From assembly GCA_029263295.1 (NCBI GenBank), contig JAJCXT010000099.1:1-52996 (forward strand): a stretch of DNA of 52,996 bases, written 5' to 3'. Origin of the DNA: Acidobacteriota bacterium. GTDB lineage: Bacteria > Acidobacteriota > UBA890 > WLXD01. The notes under the pieces were generated by a model. That model was not told where the DNA came from. It did not search any database and worked only from the letters and a program-made list of their open reading frames with translations. Below, one piece after another: positions 51,436 through 52,996 of this stretch. The number at the start of each line of letters is the position of its first letter. Position 1 is the stretch's first letter. The translations under genes were made by a program, and so were the position numbers.

Positions 51436-52386
51436 CTAGGCGAGGCGTTCCATCGAGGCATCCACGCCAGCTCGAAGACCGTGCTCCGCGCAGGCTAGGC
51501 CGCGAGCCATCCTTGGCGTGTTGAACGCGGCGGCAGGGCGTCCGTCGTGGTCGATGAGGATCATCCCGCCGCGACCGCCCACGCGGGCCAGGTTGTCCAG
51601 GGCTGCGTCGGCCGCGGCCGTCAGCTCGTCTCCGGCGGAGATTCGGTCGATAGTCGATTTGGCCATTACCACCCGGATAATGCCTTCACCCCAGCCGGTG
51701 CAGGAGGCCCCGCCGAGTCTGCTATCCGCGTAGGTACCCGACCCGATCAGCGGCGAGTCCCCCACCCGTCCGGGATATTTGTCAAGAGTTCCGCCCGTCG
51801 ACGTGGCCGCGACGATACAACCACTGGAATCGCGGGCGACCGCGCCCACTGTACCCATGTGCTCCGGCCCCGTCTTCGCCGAGCTCTCATCGCGTGGCGC
51901 GAACTCGGTGGCAATCAAGTCGGTCTCGCCGGCGCGAATACGCAGGTAGGTTTCGCGTGCTCGTCCGATCAGCAGATCTCGGGCGCGGCACTCCGGCACT
52001 TCATTTTCACGGGCGAACCTGCGGGCGCCCTTGCCAACGAGCAGCACATGCTCGGACCTTTCCAGAACCGCGCGTGCCAGTAGTATCGGGTTGCGGATCC
52101 GCTCGACGGCAGCGACGGCGCCCGCCTGAAGATCGTTGCCCTCCATTATCGAAGCGTCGAGTTCTACCTTGCCCAGGCGATTCAGGTGCGAGCCGGTCCC
52201 GGCGTTGAAGAGCGGGTCGTCCTCCAGCAGCTGGACGACGGATGTCACCGCATCAAGGGCCGAGGCGCCTGCACCGAGCAGCTGCCACCCATGGCGCAAG
52301 CTTCGCTCGATTCCAGCCTGGTGATCCTGGAGATCGTCATCAGGGACGTTCCACGCGCCGCCGTGCACGGCCAGTGCGACCTTCAT
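51436..52386 (-). CDS. isoaspartyl peptidase/L-asparaginase (Ntn-hydrolase)
   Basis: A 316-residue plant-type asparaginase family enzyme that cleaves isoaspartyl dipeptides and asparagine. N-terminal VALAVHGGAW and NAGTGSHLNRLGKVELDASIM are the family signature. The autoproteolytic site is before the Thr of MGTVGAVARD, which becomes the nucleophile, followed by AATSTGGTLDKYPGRVGDSPLIGSGTYAD and the substrate Gly/Thr loop SCTGWGEG. The start at 52386 has AAGGAG 8 nt upstream; the frame open to 52530 is not used. It may clear isoaspartyl damage or supply Asp. Confidence 0.93.
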   Translation of the reverse strand: MKVALAVHGGAWNVPDDDLQDHQAGIERSLRHGWQLLGAGASALDAVTSVVQLLEDDPLFNAGTGSHLNRLGKVELDASIMEGNDLQAGAVAAVERIRNPILLARAVLERSEHVLLVGKGARRFARENEVPECRARDLLIGRARETYLRIRAGETDLIATEFAPRDESSAKTGPEHMGTVGAVARDSSGCIVAATSTGGTLDKYPGRVGDSPLIGSGTYADSRLGGASCTGWGEGIIRVVMAKSTIDRISAGDELTAAADAALDNLARVGGRGGMILIDHDGRPAAAFNTPRMARGLACAEHGLRAGVDASMERLA

Positions 52387-52513
52387 ATCGGAACTCCTTG
52401 CGAGGGCGGCTGTTGCGGGTGACGGGGACCGACCGCACACTGTGGCAGCGGTCGCGCCGCAAGGCAAGCGGCTCCCGACCGACTCGGTGACACACAACTC
52501 GGGGACTCGATCT

Positions 52514-52996
52514 ATGCGTTTCGGCCTCACTTCTCCGTCTGATATCGGATCCCTCTCGTCAGCGAGCCCGCGCTGCGTTACACGGCGCCTGGCGAAGCTG
52601 GAACAGCGCCTCGAGACCGCCGAGAGGTCCGCGCGACGCGCTCGGCTCCTCCTGTTGGCAGTGGTGCCGGTCCTGCTACTTGGCGCCGTCCGTCAGGGGG
52701 CGGGCGCCCGCGTGCTGGAGGCGGCGACCTTCATCGCACGCGATGACACCGGCACCGTGCGCGCTCAGCTGGGTGTCGGTGAGGAGGGGGCGGCCCTGGG
52801 TCTGTTCGATGATCGGGGACATCTGCGCGCGGGCCTGAGCGTGGTGGCGGATGGCCCGATCCTCAATCTCTTCTCCGAAGACGGGAACCCACGTGTTGTC
52901 GTTGGTGAACGCGGCGACTCGGCCTTCGTGATTCTGCGTGACAGCGATGGCGCGCCACGGGCTGCGATGGCCATCCAGGCTGACGGCACCCCGAGT
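52514..52996 (+). CDS. membrane-anchored repeat protein, N-terminal part (runs off the window)
   Basis: The 161 visible residues have a basic coiled-coil-like N-terminus (VTRRLAKLEQRLETAERSARRARL), one membrane segment (LLLLAVVPVLLLGAV, about 46-60), then repeated beta-rich units of about 18-22 residues of the form G-x-x-R-A-x-L-x-V-x-x-x-G-x-x-L-x-L-F-D-x-x-G. Examples are TVRAQLGVGEEGAALGLFD and HLRAGLSVVADGPILNLFSE. The repeats should form a beta-solenoid or stacked sheet outside the cytoplasm. No family name can be given. The frame continues past the right edge without a stop. Confidence 0.65.
   Translation, partial: MRFGLTSPSDIGSLSSASPRCVTRRLAKLEQRLETAERSARRARLLLLAVVPVLLLGAVRQGAGARVLEAATFIARDDTGTVRAQLGVGEEGAALGLFDDRGHLRAGLSVVADGPILNLFSEDGNPRVVVGERGDSAFVILRDSDGAPRAAMAIQADGTPS

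Noticed and set aside
1-52996. Mobile elements, CRISPR arrays, tRNA or rRNA genes, defence islands
   Set aside because: No transposase, integrase, phage, Cas or restriction gene and no regular direct-repeat array was seen. The HNH and CPBP proteins are of common chromosomal families and are not accompanied by other defence genes.

Overview
This is a GC-rich stretch (I estimate 60-65% GC by eye) of a bacterial chromosome with compact, mostly housekeeping gene content. About 47 protein genes are supportable. The organism is probably a diderm: it has a TolC-type outer-membrane channel, a lipoprotein signal and several secreted proteins. A FecR plus Trp/Gly/Tyr-rich (DUF6600-like) envelope protein, DUF2203, a class I-alpha glutamine synthetase and a 4-hydroxybenzoyl-CoA reductase together suggest Acidobacteriota or a related environmental phylum. 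That placement is inference. I found no insertion sequence, prophage, CRISPR array, tRNA or rRNA.

Layout. 1-2.85 kb: a partial PP-loop ATPase, an HNH endonuclease, a DmpA-type peptidase and an unknown protein. 2.85-8.65 kb: an AT-rich DnaA-box region (possible replication origin), a small winged-helix protein, a 591-bp gene-poor stretch, then leftward parB, parA, bifunctional nuclease, miaB and tsaC. 8.7-17 kb: rarA rightward, facing a leftward stress cluster of a LexA-like regulator, clpB, dnaJ/cbpA and lon. 17.2-24.9 kb: a membrane TPR protein, nth and trmI, a CorC-type membrane protein, moeA, queG and a secreted beta-propeller protein. 24.9-28.4 kb: a phosphoribosyltransferase, glnA, a CPBP protease and a tiny hydrophobic protein. 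28.4-35.2 kb: a tightly coupled six-gene leftward operon (two crotonases, a thiolase and hcrC-hcrA-hcrB). 35.5-40 kb: a small acidic protein, a dGTPase, the FecR/DUF6600 protein, a small membrane protein and DUF2203. 40.1-42.8 kb: a four-hairpin RNA ending in a terminator, immediately before an aminotransferase-trpS pair. 42.8-53 kb: an acyl-CoA synthetase/ACP/acyltransferase fusion, an amidohydrolase-aminotransferase-permease operon, tolC, an isoaspartyl peptidase and a partial membrane-anchored repeat protein.

How the parts fit. Chromosome segregation (ParAB) sits beside DnaA-like boxes, as expected near an origin. Protein quality control (ClpB, DnaJ, Lon) lies directly behind a LexA-family protein that has lost both autocleavage residues, so it probably senses something other than RecA filaments. 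The hcr genes need molybdenum cofactor, and moeA is nearby. The strongest candidates for something undescribed are the four-hairpin RNA at 40.11-40.30 kb, the cleavage-dead LexA-like regulator of a chaperone operon, and the candidate origin at 2.9-3.07 kb.
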